A DNA stretch of 64,000 nucleotides from Acytostelium subglobosum LB1 (GCF_000787575.1 NW_012236520.1:744001-808000), one strand, 5' to 3'; shown: positions 11,783 through 23,457, counted from the first letter of the stretch. The notes: generated from the letters alone by a model not told the origin. Numbers and translations: made by a program.

Positions 11783-14735
11783 TTAGTTGTAGGAGGTCTC
11801 TCTTTGTAGTCTTGACAACCTGTCCTCGCGTTGCTGTTGGATCTTTCTCTCTTCAGCCTCGAGCTCACGCTTCATCTCGTCACGTTGACGTTGTCTCTCC
11901 TCTGCACGTTGTCGACGCGCTGCCTCCATCACCCTCTCCTCCTCCTCCACACGTCTTCTTCTCTCCTCCCTTTCTCTCTCACGTCGTTTACGATCATCAT
12001 CTGCAGATGTGTTGCTGTTGCTAATGTTGACTGTTGTTGATCTTTTGTTACGTGTCTCTTCTTCCTTGCGCTTGAACTCTGCCAGTAGGTCCTCCTCGCT
12101 CAATAGACTCTGAGCATTGCTGTAGCGTGGTGAGATGACCAATCCGTTGAGCATCGATGGTGAGAGGACACCATCCACCATTGATGGCGTGAGCAGACCG
12201 TCCAGTGCAGGCGACTCTTGAAGACTCATGCTGTAGTTGCTCGATCCCTCGGTGATGTCAAAGTCGACACGCTCGCCAAAGCGTGGTGATAGAAGTGAGC
12301 AGCTGGTCGAGGTCGATGAGTTGACGTTGGGTGAGCTGACATTGCTCACGTACGCTTCGACAATGGCTGGTGAGGTGCTTGTGTAGTACATCGACGTGTT
12401 GGACGAGGTCGATGTGGACGAGGAGAACTTGGAGCTGGGCTCCTCGACCTTGATAGATGGCAGTGGTGGCACCTTGGATGATGACGACGACGAGGAAGAC
12501 GATGACATGTCGCGCTTCTTCCTGGCTTCCTCACGCTCTCGCTCATACTCCAACATCTCTTGCTTGTACTTGGCCTCTCGTTCCTCTTTGATTCTGTTCC
12601 TCTTCTCACGCTCTTGTGCCAGCTTCTCCTCTTCTTCGCGCAACTCACGCTCTCGTTGTTCCTTTCGCCTCTGTCGCTCATCGGCGCGTCTCTGGCGCTC
12701 TCTCTCCTCCTCCTCGAGCTGCTGCTCAATGATCCTCTGTCGCTCCTCTTTCTTCAGTCTAAGATCCTCCTGTATCCTTAAATATTCACGCTTCTCGGCT
12801 TCCTCCTTCTCTTGTAGCTCGCGTCTCTCCTTTTCGCGCTGCCTCTGTTGTTCTTTCTCGCGGTCTAGCTCCTTCTCGCGTTGCTGTCTCTCCTTCTCGA
12901 GCTGACGCAGACGCTCCAACTCGCGTTCCTTCTCCTCCTTTTGTCTTAGCAAGTCGCGCTCGCGTTCCTTCTCCCGCTGCACCTCGCGCTCTCTCTGGAT
13001 CTCACGCTCCCTTTCACGCTCACGCTGCAGCTCGCGTTCTCGCATCAGCTCGCGCTCAGTCTGGAACTCCCTCTCACGCTCCTTGTGTATCTCTCGCTCG
13101 AGTCGCTCCATCCTCTCACGTTCCCTGCTCTGGCGCTCCCACTCTCTCTCCTTCTCCAGCAGGATACGTTCGCGCTCCACTCTTTCCTCCCTCTCGCGGG
13201 TCTCCCTCTCCTTTCGCTCGAGCTCTTCTTCGCGCTCCTTGATCTTCCTATTCTTTGCCGCCAGTTCAAGACGCTCCTTTTCCAGACGAAGGGCCTCCAA
13301 GCTCTCGCGGTCTCTTCTCTCATCCTCGTATGATGGTCCACTGCTGCTGATGCTGATGCTGTACTCGGTGTCGTCGTCACCACGGGGGACATAGGACATG
13401 CTCTGTCGCTTGCTGACTGGACTGCCTCCGTCGCCGCCACCCAGGTAGCTGAAGCCCATGGACACGGCGGTAGGCGAGGCAGTCTTGAGGAAGTCGAAAC
13501 GGTCGTTGCCAAACTTGCCAACACTCTTGCGGTCGCGCTCCTTCCTCTCACGCTCACGCTCTCGTTCGCGCTCCTCCTCTTCGCGTTGCTTGAGTAGCGC
13601 GGCAGTGAAGTTGCTGCTGAGTCGCTTGTTGCTGTTCTCTGTCTCGTACGACACGAGTGGACTGTTGCGAGAGTCTGAGCTGCTGATTGATGAAGATGGC
13701 GATATGTTCTGTGGCGATGTGTTGTTGGTGTTGTTCAAGAAGCTGAATCGATCCTTCTCAAACTTGCTCACGCTCCTAGAGTCGCGGTCACGGTCACGAT
13801 CTCGCTCTCTATCCTCGCGTTCGCGCTGTTCCCTCTCCTCGATCTCTCGCTTCAGGGTCAATGCCACGCTGTTCCTCTTGTTGCCACCAGGCGCATTGCC
13901 AGTGCTACCACTGCTGCTGCTGCTGTAGTGCGACGAGGACGACGAGGTCAATGGCTCACGCTCCGATATCGAGTAGTTATCCAATCTCTTTGACAGTCGA
14001 TTGACATTGCCAATGGGTGATTGTTGTTGCTGTTGTTGATACTGTGACAGGGGCGGAGATGTGAAGCTGGTGGTGTGACGGTTGTTGGAGGAGGATGAGG
14101 AGGTGTGGTGGTAGTCGGCCGCCTCGTCGATTTCGAACGAGGAAGAGTAGCGTTTGGAGACACGATCCAACTGCTCGCGGATGAGTTTCTCTTGCTCTGA
14201 CGATGTCTTTGAGTAGTGTTTCTCATCACGCATTGGTTGCTGAGTGGGAGAGTACGTCGACTGGTTCATCATCATTGGCGATGTCGAGTTGTGAGGAATG
14301 AGCTTTGGTCGAGTTGGTGGCGAACTCATGTTGTTATTGCTGTTGTTGTTGATTGTGTTGCCACCGCTACCATTGTTGTTCCTGTTCATCACTGGTGAAT
14401 TTCCATTGAGTTGTGATTGAATAAAGGCAGCTCGTCCACATCCATCACTAAAAATTACAAACCCAAAGTTAGTTTGCGTGTTTTTGAGTTTGTGTTTTCC
14501 AAACCATCACTGATGATGGGAAACTGGAAACATACCAGTAAGGCCGCCTGTTGATATTGAGGTACTTGCCAGAGGGGAAGGGACGACGACAACCTGTACA
14601 TAGGAAACAGTTTGGATGATAGGAGTGTCCAAATGCTTCGTAGGTGGCACCTTCACAATAGTCGCCACAACCAGCGCACTTTGGATTGGTCGGTGCTGAA
14701 CCATCCTTATTTACAAACATCATCTTTGTTGACAT
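11783..14735 (-). CDS. LIM-domain protein with long charged (E/R/K) helix
   Basis: The gene is complement(join(11783-14447, 14536-14735)), about 954 residues. Residues 20-70 form one complete LIM zinc finger (C20, C23, H40, C43, C46, C49, C67, C70), with the last two ligands supplied by exon 2. A Ser/Asn/Gln-rich linker contains two similar SVxKFxxDRFxFL motifs. About residues 450-710 are almost uninterrupted Glu/Arg/Lys heptads, a coiled coil or single alpha-helix domain. A Ser/Thr-rich segment follows, and a second Glu/Arg helix ends the protein. LIM proteins in dictyostelids act at the actin cortex, so a cytoskeletal scaffold role is inference. The exact partner family is not recognised. 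Confidence 0.85.
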
Positions 14736-16849
14736 GTTTGTTGTTGTTGTTGGATATTATTATTATTATCTGTGTGTCTATCTATCTATCTTATCTATCT
14801 ATACAATATATATAGTTGTGTCGATTGATCGTTGCTTCAGCAATCTATCTTGAAGAAGGGACATACACGTATGGATGTCGTTAATGTTAATACCATGTAT
14901 CTATGTCAAATAAACAATCAAACAAACAGACAAACAAACAATAACAACAGTAATATATAGTTGATAGAGGTTGTAGCCGTAGGCTGCTGCTTAAACACGA
15001 CAATGTATTGTTGATGATGATGATGATTGAATTAGTGAGTGAGTGATGTGAATGAGTTAGTGTGAGTGAGTGAGTGAGTGAGCGAGTGTCAATGTCAATG
15101 TCAATGTCTCTAGACAACCAGAGTATGATTGAGACGATGGTGATCGGATGCATGAGGGGGGTGTGAGTATAGGTGCACCGACTGCACTACTAAAGAGTGA
15201 GTGAGTGAGTGATAGAAGAGAAGGAAGGGAGAGGGCGTGCACATCCGCACTCACTCACTTGTTGGCATTCTCTCTACAATGAATCCGATCAAACAAAGTG
15301 ATGTTGGATGAGATGCTGATGATGTCCAGGTGATGACGATGATAGGTACTCAACCATGATGTTGTTGGATTGGGCATGAATGGATGGATGGTTCACTCGC
15401 ACGAGTGACCAAGAGGCAGACTTACCTACGTATTCAGTGTCAGTCGGTCGTCAGCTGGATTGTGTCACGCGTGATCACAACAAATACAAATGAGGAGGCA
15501 GAAAGATACTATGTCGGAGTATGTATGTATTCGGATATGATGTAAGATGATGGATTTATATCACTTAGAGATATATTATATATGTGTGTAACAACAACAG
15601 GTAAGTCACCTGACTGACTCAATCAAGTTTGGATCGGTGCGGTGGATTGCTTGATTGATTGATTGATTGAAGGAGTGTGTAAATACTTTATATTGGATAA
15701 ATGAGTAATTATTAATGATGGATTGGTTGGTTGATTGATTGGATTGATTGATTGATTGATTGATTGTGCCGAGATCAATAGATATTGATACACGTTTAAT
15801 GCATACACCTCCATTCTATCAAATACAATCACTCACACAAAGGGAAGGGTGAGGGGGCAGTGATCGTTTAGTGGATCTCTGTGGTATAGCATCTCGCTCA
15901 CTTATCCACACCCACCTATTCACTCACTCTCACTCTCTGGTTACATGTTATTTTTGGGTGTTATGTTTACTTACATACCTATAATTATTGAGAGATAGAT
16001 AATGACTGTTGTTGTATTACATTATTATTACAACATTGTTGTTTACAGCGAGAGAGGTTGGATTCATTCAATCAAAAAAGTCACCATTGTTTTGACAAAA
16101 CTATTCATTGAATCCATGGCACTTAAATACTAGAGTCTACAGAGAGCCACCCGTCTCCTACTTTATGATCCAGCGGCGTCGTCTTTTTTGACAACGTCAG
16201 TCATGGTCGACACCGATCACTGGCAGTTCCACTCCGCCAGTTTCATCGTCATGGAGAACATTTGTCGACAAAAGATTCTCAGGAGGATGCAGTCCTGAGT
16301 GAGGATCGAATGAGGTCCACCAAGATCAGGCAAATCAACTGTTGTTGCAGGGTTTGAGATAGATCTGTCTCACACTAATCATGTTTGTCTTGATAGCCTT
16401 ATAAAAGTTATCAAAAGCATTGGCCTGTTGCCGACTAGATCGCTCCAAGTGTCAGACGATTAATGTTGTAGGCATATTTGGGATGGTGGAAGAGCAACGA
16501 CCCAGAATATTCAATACTGAACCTTTTCCTTCGAATATATCTATTGAAACAGGATGGACTTGTAGACATAATAATTGAAAACAACTTCGCAAAATAATGG
16601 GATTATTGTAATTACAATAAAGGGGGTCAAGGTGAAGTGAGGAAACTCCTTGCTCACTCGTTTCAATCATCATAACAAGGTCATTGACACACAGATAGAG
16701 ACATAATTTTATAACTATAAAAGATATCTTATCTTTATATAAACAAACAATACACATTTACATTTCTTTTAGTCTATTGAATGAACTTGCAAGTAATATA
16801 GAAGGCAGTAGCAGTTAGCGCAGTAGCAACAGCAACAGCAACAACAACA
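14736..16849. other. 2.1-kb divergent intergenic region
   Basis: This lies between the 5' ends of the LIM gene (minus) and the OTU gene (plus), so it holds both promoters. It contains GAGT/GATT and TCTA microsatellites (14770-14810, 15060-15080, 15650-15770). A CACACCCACC block near 15908 resembles the CA/GT-rich boxes bound by developmental factor GBF (weak). A GC-richer patch at 16140-16330 is open for about 55 codons in one frame but has no start and no family resemblance. I see no RNA gene. Confidence 0.4.
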
Positions 16850-18493
16850 ATGGCAAGAATAGTTATACAGAGAAAAGTGAACAACAATAACAACAATAAC
16901 AATAATAACAACAATAACAATAATAATAATGTAAATAATAACAACAACAATGTAAATAATGCAAACAACAATAACAACAATAATGTAAATAATCAACAAC
17001 AACATTTACCTACAACGACAACAACGACTACAACCTCTACATCAACAACGACACCACCACCTACTGGTATGCCTACAACACCAACACCTACCGTCAACAA
17101 ACACAAGAACAACAATAGCAGCGGCAACATCAACAACAACAACAACAATCATGGCTATATGGGTAGTGGACTAAACAGCAGTGGAGGAGGAGGTTCTAGT
17201 AACAACAACAATAATAATAATAACAATAACAAGACAAAGAAGAAGTCAAACAGAGACAGTCTGACATCGTCGTCATCATCAAAGTATAGCAATCATTCAC
17301 CACCCAATCACAATCACTCTGATGAGGAGAATAACAGTGCTGACGAGTATGAGCCACAGAACAAACGTACATATCACTCAAACAATGGATACAGTGGTAG
17401 TAACAGTAACAGTAGCATCAATAACAACAACAACAACAGCGTCAACAATATCAACAACAACCTAAACAACAACAACAACAACAACAACATGTTTGACGAA
17501 CGATTGTTTGAAGAGGTGATTAGGATAAAGAAGGGATTCATACTTAGGAAGATGAAAGAGGATGGCAACTGTCTGTTCAGAGCAATTGGTATGTAGGATG
17601 ACGCTGCGTTCAAACAACTACAAACTAGAGGTATGAACTGACATTCATATATATACAGCCGATCAGATATACGGTGATCAAGAGATGCATAACGTCATTC
17701 GTGAGAAATGTATGGACTACATGCAACAGGAGCGTGATCACTTCTCACAGTTCATCACGGAGGACTTTGACAGTTACCTGCGCCGGAAACGAAATGATAA
17801 GATGTACGGCAACAATACAGAGATGCAAGCGTTGGCAGAATTGTTCAACCGACCCATCGAGGTCTATCATCGAAGTCTGGAACCAATCAACATATTCCAC
17901 AGCGGCTATCGAGGCAACAGTCCACTCAGACTGAGCTACAAGAACGGAAATCACTACGACTCTCTGTCCGACATCAACAATCCCTCAGTCGGTGTTGGTC
18001 TTGGCTTTCCAGATTTCCATCCAGGTGTAGGTGTATCATCAAGTTCATACATGAGGACCAAACTCACTCATTAATTTCAATCAATCAATCAATTTAGATG
18101 GCGGACAAACAAATGCTGGAAAAGGTACTAAAGAACTCGGATATGGACTTTGTTGAGAAGAGACTGGTGGAGGAGTCAATGTTCTCATCGGATTGGAAAG
18201 AGACAGAGCATGAGATTGAACAACAGATATTGGCAGCGTCTAGAGCAGAGTTTTTTGATTCCATTATACGTAATCTGGGTACGGTCAAGGATCATGATCG
18301 CGATCCTACTCCTACCAATACAAGTAGAGATGAAAATAACAACAACTTCCACTTTGGCATCAATAACAACAATGGTAGACAGCCAGCACCAAGTAACATT
18401 AACAACTATAACAATATTTTTAACAACAACAGTTCTAACAACAACAATAACAACAACAACAACAATAATAATAATAATCACAACAGCAGTTGA
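16850..18493 (+). CDS. OTU-family deubiquitinase (OTUD5-like)
   Basis: Exons 16850-17588, 17659-18026 (or 18032) and 18098-18493 give about 500 residues. The first 215 residues are Asn/Thr/Ser low complexity. The OTU domain follows, with DGNCLFRAIADQIYGDQ holding the catalytic Asp and Cys across intron 1. NGNHYDS supplies the catalytic His region about 110 residues later. The region after the OTU domain (FxPG, then an acidic helix with DWKETEHEIEQQI) matches the layout of OTUD5/DUBA. A C-terminal Asn tract ends the protein. It should be a cysteine protease that cleaves ubiquitin from substrates. The second donor site is ambiguous by six bases and does not change the frame. Confidence 0.88.
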
Positions 18494-18934
18494 TAACAGC
18501 TAACAAGATGTTCACCTAGTACACGTACATTCCTAATCAGTTTTCTTTTTTTTTTGATGAATAAACAATTCAACCTCTTATTTATGTGATTGATTCGTTC
18601 GTTTGATATGATAGGATTGGATTGGATTGGATTGGTGTCCGATCGTCACAACAACAATTGTAAGACATCCACCAACTATTACCTAATTGAGTCACCGATC
18701 ACTTTCCCAACAAGAAGATTTTTTTGTCAGCCATGTGGCGAGGGTGCGAAGTTGAGTTGAATAGATTGATTGAATCTACTTTGGAGGGTTCACAGTGTCA
18801 TTGACTTTGTAAAAAGAACAAGCTATCTCCCCTCTGTGTTGTTCTGTACACCTCATCATTCATACTTTATATTATACATACTTTATTATCTGTACACATA
18901 ATATATACATATTACTACACATCAATATATAGAT
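18494..18934. other. AT-rich spacer with (ATTGG)n repeat
   Basis: The region contains a T10 run near 18545, four ATTGG pentamers around 18615-18635, and AT-rich promoter sequence before the EF-hand gene. I see no ORF or RNA gene. Confidence 0.45.
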
Positions 18935-19793
18935 ATGGGCGTATCTAAATCAACACTTAGAGCTGAAGAGATTGAAGAGTTGCAGAATGCCTCAAAGGTT
19001 TGTATGTATCATTGACTGACGATGAGTTGTATCTCTTGATACATATATGTAATGAATGAACGAATGAACATGAGTTGAAGTACTGACAAACATATATTGT
19101 ACACTTCAATGATAATGATGTTCAAACTCAATCAATCAATATAGTTTCACAAAAGGAGGTAAAGCGACTGTTCAAAAGATTCAAGAGACTGGATAAAGAG
19201 GAGAAGGGAACGATCAATGTAGAGGACTTTTCACAGATACCAGAGCTATCGATGAACCCACTGTTGCCTCGATTGATATCAATCTTTGATGTCAACAGAT
19301 CGGGCCAGCTCAACTTTGCACAGTTTGTAAATACTCTATCAGTCTTCCATCCAAACGCTGAGAAGATTGATAAGATCAAGTGTATGTATATATATGATAG
19401 ATAGTCATACCTCTCTATCATTGGAGAACCTAACACTCAACTTACATTATACATTACACTACACTATAGTATTGTTTAAAGTATATGATATCAACAATGA
19501 TGGATTCGTCACCAAGCAGGAGATACAGTCAGTGTTGATGATGATGGTTGGAAAGAACTTGACACAAGAGCAGTTGGCAACCATCGTTGATGAGACTCTG
19601 CAAGAGGCCGACAGAGAGAACAGAGGAAAGTTGAACTTTGATGATTTCCATGCCGTACGTATGCCACCACCGATGTAGTTGTTGATCACAGTGATTCACA
19701 TATTAACTGATACCTTTATCATTCAAATTATAGTCAATAGGTAATGGATTTGCGGATAACATGTTGTGCATCAATTTCCAGCCATTTAAATAA
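18935..19793 (+). CDS. Calcineurin B homologous protein (CHP1-like EF-hand protein)
   Basis: Four exons, 18935-19001, 19145-19381, 19470-19654 and 19734-19793, give about 182 residues, the usual CHP/CNB length. The start MGVSKSTL fits N-myristoylation and, with EELQ..VFSQKEVKRL, resembles CHP1 more than calcineurin B itself. Four EF-hand positions are present. The third, YDINNDGFVTKQE, is a canonical calcium loop. The fourth (EADRENRGKLNFDD) is close to canonical, while the first two are degenerate, as in CHPs. The C-terminus ends in a hydrophobic FQPFK. Likely roles are a regulatory subunit of calcineurin or a partner of Na+/H+ exchangers and vesicle proteins. Calcineurin B remains the alternative. 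Confidence 0.82.
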
Positions 19794-20075
19794 ATAAATA
19801 ATAATAATACATTTTTGGATGTCTACATTATTACACTTATGTATTGTCATTACCATCCCCATCTTTGCAGATCATTAAATGATGACCTGGTCTGTTGGGG
19901 ACCAACTTGTGCACACCATTCAAACGAAACAACTGTACAGTATGATCAAAAATTATTTGAATTCATCGTGTGATCAAAGTAGATAAACAGCAGTACAACA
20001 ACACCTCATCAATTCAAACATAATTACTCACACTACATACATACAATACATACAGATACATTATATTTGATCAAC

Positions 20076-20391
20076 ATGGGAAACAAGGTATCAAGTCTTT
20101 TGGATAAATACGATCGAAGGTATGTGATCTCTTTGATTAGAAAGTTCACCTCTAACCGCAGGCAGTGAGACAATACTAACTTTCATTCACTTTGATTCTA
20201 CCTACTACGTTCGTTCACTCACTCACTTACTGACCTACTCATACAGATATGGAGAGCTGGATCCAAAGCAGGACGAGAGATTCACAAAGATATTCATAAT
20301 ATGTGCGATTGGCATTGGCTTGGTGTTTGGAGGACTGTTTGCAGTATTATTGGTACTGTTAAAGAAGTTTGTCTATCCAGAGTTGGCTTGA
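20076..20391 (+). CDS. 62-residue single-pass membrane protein, unknown function
   Basis: Exons 20076-20119 and 20247-20391 join within an Arg codon (AG|A). The N-terminus MGNKVSSL suggests myristoylation. A polar 25-residue stretch precedes one clear transmembrane helix (about residues 30-52), then KKFVYPELA. The clean splice sites and conservative composition support a real gene, although it is too short for standard ORF calling in either exon. No family is recognised. Confidence 0.62.
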
Positions 20392-20903
20392 TACATACCC
20401 ACTACTGCTTTCTAAATGATATACATTTGAAGAGATAGAGATAGAGAGAGAAACAAACAGAAACTAAAACAACAACAGCATCAACATTGTCCATCAACAA
20501 CAAAAACAACAATAACAACATTTGTACAGAAGCAATATATATTTGGTTGTAGCATAAACTGCACACATATTGTATATATTTCAGCAGCGGCGTATTTATA
20601 AATAAATCAATCATGTAATTACATCAAGGAATAGTCCAGAAGAGCAAGGGCAAGGGCAGGTTGAGGTTTAGCTAGCAGAAAGATAAGGTGTGTTTGTTTT
20701 TGTGTCAACTTGGCACCACGTCCTTAGATAATTCGTGACTTTTGGATTCGATGAATGAATCATCCTCAACTTATAAATATGAGTGAGTCTACATGTATAT
20801 TTGATTAATTAATCTTAACTAACTACAACATAAACATTATTATCTACTTATATTAGCTTGCAATCTCCTACACTTCTTTATACTTACACACTTACTTTCA
20901 ACA
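20392..20903. other. Intergenic spacer
   Basis: This holds the 3' flank of the small membrane protein, with ACAAC-rich sequence, and the promoter of the next gene. A short purine-rich GAGCAAGGGCAAGGGCAGG segment sits at about 20640-20665. Nothing else is recognisable. Confidence 0.4.
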
Positions 20904-22115
20904 ATGTCTTTCAATTTTAATAATAATAATAATCAACCATCCCAAGTGCCCTCTGCCTTCCCTCAACAAATGACCCCAATGCAACAACAACAACAGATGC
21001 CCATGCAACAACAACAACAAATGCAAATGCCAATGCCAAGCTTTGGTAACAACAACAACTACTACAATGCTTTACCTACACAAACATCTGGTTCTGTTAG
21101 ACGTCTGAACGCCTCATCCTACAAAAAGGAACTGCCACTGTGTTCAATGATCATCACTGTGAACAACGATGGCAGCTCCTACGACACTCTCTACACATCT
21201 GTTGAGCAGGCCCCACCCAATGCCAACGTCTCTATTGGTTTATGGCAGGTCAACTTTCCTGCCCTTACCCACATCCTCGGTGCTCTGGACACTGGCGCCA
21301 TTGACGGATCGATCCGTGAGCTTATGGAGGACTTTAACCGTGCCGAGCCCTCCACAATCATGATCAACTTTGAGTGCTGTGGCTGCTGCAGCGACTCCTC
21401 GGGCTTTAGCAACAACAAGGACGTAGTCCTGAAGCTAATTAGAAAGGCCCTCAACCGCGGCTACACTGTCCAGTTTGGTGATTTTGCCACCAAGGCATTA
21501 ATCAAGGACTGGAACACTGAGCTCCTTGGACCACGCGCCTTTAATCAGATCGGCACCTTCTCTTCAAGCTTTGATCTAAAGTTCAACCCAGACACACTTA
21601 TCAGTTGTGCCTGCGCCCAGCTCAAGGTGGTCGGCGAGCTCTGCCGTGAGAAGGGCTCAGCACATCTACATGCCATGGGTGGCACGGTCAGGTTCACAGT
21701 GAACAAGGCCGATGCCGACAACAACATCTATGAGCTCCAGGTGCTCACCGTGATGACCAAACATGACAACCAGCCAGAGACGGCTGGCCACGAGGTTGTC
21801 ACCTTCAACAATGAGGACCACCGAGGATCTGTCGGACATGCCATTCTCAAGTATAGGGCCACTGAACAGACCCCAGGAAAGACTCTCCCTTCACATGGAT
21901 ACCTGGTGGTGTCGGCCGGTCACTGGATTGAGCTCACTCGTCTCGACACTAGTGCTGAGGCTGTTCGCACCAAGCTCAACTCTCAGTTCGGAGCTGCAAA
22001 GGCAACCGAGTTTATGAAAGAGTACGAGAACTTGTCAGCACAGCCACAACAGCAAATGGCCTTTATGCAATCCAATGCACGCTACATTGTACAGTCCAAT
22101 GCCTATCAACAATAA
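20904..22115 (+). CDS. Conserved-looking protein of unknown function, single exon
   Basis: The ORF encodes 403 residues. The first 60 are Asn/Gln/Met/Pro low complexity. The rest has strong codon bias and ordinary globular composition, suggesting high expression. It contains a Cys-rich FECCGCCSDSSGF segment (about 154-166) and a second Cys pair, SCACAQ (about 234-239). Many His/Gly residues occur in the C-terminal half (GHEVV, VGHAILKY, SHGYLVVSAGHW). There is no signal peptide or membrane helix. I do not recognise a family. The biased codons and length mean the gene itself is secure. Confidence 0.85.
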   Translation: MSFNFNNNNNQPSQVPSAFPQQMTPMQQQQQMPMQQQQQMQMPMPSFGNNNNYYNALPTQTSGSVRRLNASSYKKELPLCSMIITVNNDGSSYDTLYTSVEQAPPNANVSIGLWQVNFPALTHILGALDTGAIDGSIRELMEDFNRAEPSTIMINFECCGCCSDSSGFSNNKDVVLKLIRKALNRGYTVQFGDFATKALIKDWNTELLGPRAFNQIGTFSSSFDLKFNPDTLISCACAQLKVVGELCREKGSAHLHAMGGTVRFTVNKADADNNIYELQVLTVMTKHDNQPETAGHEVVTFNNEDHRGSVGHAILKYRATEQTPGKTLPSHGYLVVSAGHWIELTRLDTSAEAVRTKLNSQFGAAKATEFMKEYENLSAQPQQQMAFMQSNARYIVQSNAYQQ

Positions 22116-22498
22116 ACTTCCAAAATGGTGTTTAGGTCACACCATTTTTGTATAATAATATATAAATTACTATTATTATTATTATAATTTCTAATTAGAT
22201 TGTCTCTTTTTTTTAAAGCATACCCTCCCTCGTCCTGGAGGAACTAGAAACTATACGATTGCTTTGGATGTTTCGACACTGTGCTGGATGAGTCAACTGA
22301 CTTGGTCTTTATTATTATTCTATTGTTTAAAGTCCTCTCCCGTCCTACCTGGAGGAGAGCTGGTTGTTCTGTTTATTTGTCAATTATCCCTCTAACTAAA
22401 CGATTGTTTTGGTTTCCTTTGTGTCATGGGTATAGTGTATTAGTATTTTCCAACAATATCTTATAAAAACATGGCAAATAGATTTCGTCAAATATCAA
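22116..22498. repeat. Two diverged copies of a hairpin-forming element upstream of the tRNA
   Basis: Copy 1 (22215-22267) has complementary ends AAAGCA/TGCTTT and an inner CCTCC..GGAGG pair. Copy 2 (22331-22413) has a perfect CTCTCC..GGAGAG stem. Both share CGTCCT, TGGAGGA and ACGATTG with the same order and spacing style, with 16 of 20 matches over the AACTAxACGATTGxTTTGG block. They lie in the 3' flank of the preceding gene and upstream of tRNA-Ser. They could be small structured RNAs or remnants of a mobile repeat. The function is unknown. Confidence 0.4.
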
Positions 22499-22581
22499 GA
22501 CACCTTGGCCGAGTGGTTTTAAGGCGATCGCCTGCTAAGCGGTTCCCTTCGGGGGCGAGAGTTCGAATCTCTCAGGTGTCG
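22499..22581 (+). tRNA. tRNA-Ser (anticodon GCU)
   Basis: The acceptor stem GACACCT pairs with AGGTGTC. The D arm carries the A-box TGGCCGAGTGG. The anticodon stem ATCGC/GCGGT encloses CTGCTAA, with anticodon GCT. A long variable arm (CCCTTCGGGG) is typical of class II tRNA-Ser. The T arm GAGAG/CTCTC encloses TTCGAAT (B-box). The discriminator base is G, as required for serine. No intron is present. It decodes AGC/AGU. Confidence 0.97.
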
Positions 22582-22590
22582 ACATCTTTA

Positions 22591-22596
22591 TTTTTT
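22591..22596 (+). terminator. RNA polymerase III terminator of tRNA-Ser
   Basis: A run of six T begins 10 bases after the tRNA end, preceded by a TTT at 22587-22589. It fits a Pol III stop signal. Confidence 0.75.
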
Positions 22597-22604
22597 CTTT
22601 AAAA

Positions 22605-22892
22605 TTTAATATAAAGAGATGTACTCTTAATATTATTGAACGTTCACTTGAGAGTATGACAGTTAGTAACTGAAGACCCACTGTCTATGAATGAACGAAT
22701 CATATAAACTTATTTATTTATATAATTAATGATTGATTGCGTGTAACAAGAGGACATACCTTGAGAGTATGACAGTTAGTAACTGAAGACCCACTGTCTA
22801 TGAATGAACGAATGAAGTGATTGAGTGCGCGAAGCGACATCAAAACACTTTGGAAAACGAATCATTCGACTCTGGAAGTTCCTCATGTTACA
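22605..22892 (-). repeat. 3' LTR (longer form, internal 53-bp duplication)
   Basis: It matches the other LTR over its whole length, but a 53-bp block starting TTGAGAGTATGACAG is present twice, separated by a 60-bp AT-rich segment. The other copy has the block once and lacks the segment. Confidence 0.88.
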
Positions 22893-22903
22893 TATCCCCC
22901 CTC
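22893..22903 (-). other. Polypurine tract of the retrotransposon
   Basis: On the minus strand this reads GAGGGGGGATA directly before the TGTAAC start of the 3' LTR and 3 bp after the pol stop codon, the expected site for plus-strand priming. Confidence 0.7.
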
Positions 22904-22905
22904 GA

Positions 22906-23357
22906 CTATTGACCACTAGATGAGGAGATACGTTTGAAAGCGGCGACCAAAGCAGGGAGTTGCGCCTGCATCACCTTGGCATCGATCCAACGGTTGGCAT
23001 CGTCGCCCAAGGATAAATCGAATCGTACCAAGTACTCGAGGCGTGATCCAAGGCCGTAGACTCTGTTGCGTGAGTCGACGATGGCTGTCGCGGTAGTGAT
23101 GTCCGTGCCAGCGAATGATGCCTGGAGAGGCTTGACTGACTCCACATGGACTGTCCTGAGCTGCTTCTTCTTGTTTGACAACTCAATCTTGAGGTCAATA
23201 TTCGACAAAATACTTGCAACCTTGAATGGGCCACAGTATGCTGACTGAAGTTTGGCGATGTCTGCAGCGTCGCCAACAGGCTTGGAACTGTCGAAGGTGC
23301 TGCGCTTAACAAGCACAATGTCGCCTACCTTGTATGGCATCACGTCACGTCTACCTT
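22906..23357 (-). CDS. Retrotransposon pol C-terminus: integrase SH3-like tail plus chromodomain (5' lost in gap)
   Basis: The visible 150 residues begin at the N gap. YKVGDIVLVKRSTF..KLQSAYCGPFKV followed by TVHVESVKPL is the C-terminal SH3-like domain of Ty3/gypsy integrases. EYLVRF..NRWIDAKV..LVAAFKR is a chromodomain-like end, as in chromoviruses. The chromodomain may direct integration through histone or Pol III-associated contacts (known for the class, inferred here). The stop codon TAG is at 22906-22908. Reverse transcriptase and the integrase core are not visible. Confidence 0.85.
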
Positions 23358-23457
23358 NNNNNNNNNNNNNNNNNNNNNNNNNNNNNNNNNNNNNNNNNNN
23401 NNNNNNNNNNNNNNNNNNNNNNNNNNNNNNNNNNNNNNNNNNNNNNNNNNNNNNNNN
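23358..23457. other. Assembly gap (100 N) inside the retrotransposon
   Basis: Exactly 100 Ns, a conventional placeholder for unknown length, join the gag fragment to the integrase tail. The missing interior must be several kilobases if the element is complete. Confidence 0.97.

Noticed and set aside
12396-13928. Several Ser/Leu/Arg-rich plus-strand ORFs opposite the LIM gene
   Set aside because: These are the complements of the Glu/Arg-coding repeat. Composition is an artefact of GAG/CGC codons.
15050-15780. GATT/GAGT repeat arrays considered as a CRISPR-like or satellite array
   Set aside because: These are simple 4-bp microsatellites with no spacers and no unit longer than the tetranucleotide.
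15900-15920. CACACCCACC as a GBF regulatory box
   Set aside because: A single occurrence at an unknown distance from either start site is not enough for a separate regulatory feature.
16140-16330. 55-codon open frame in the LIM/OTU intergenic region
   Set aside because: It has no start, no splice context and no recognisable family.
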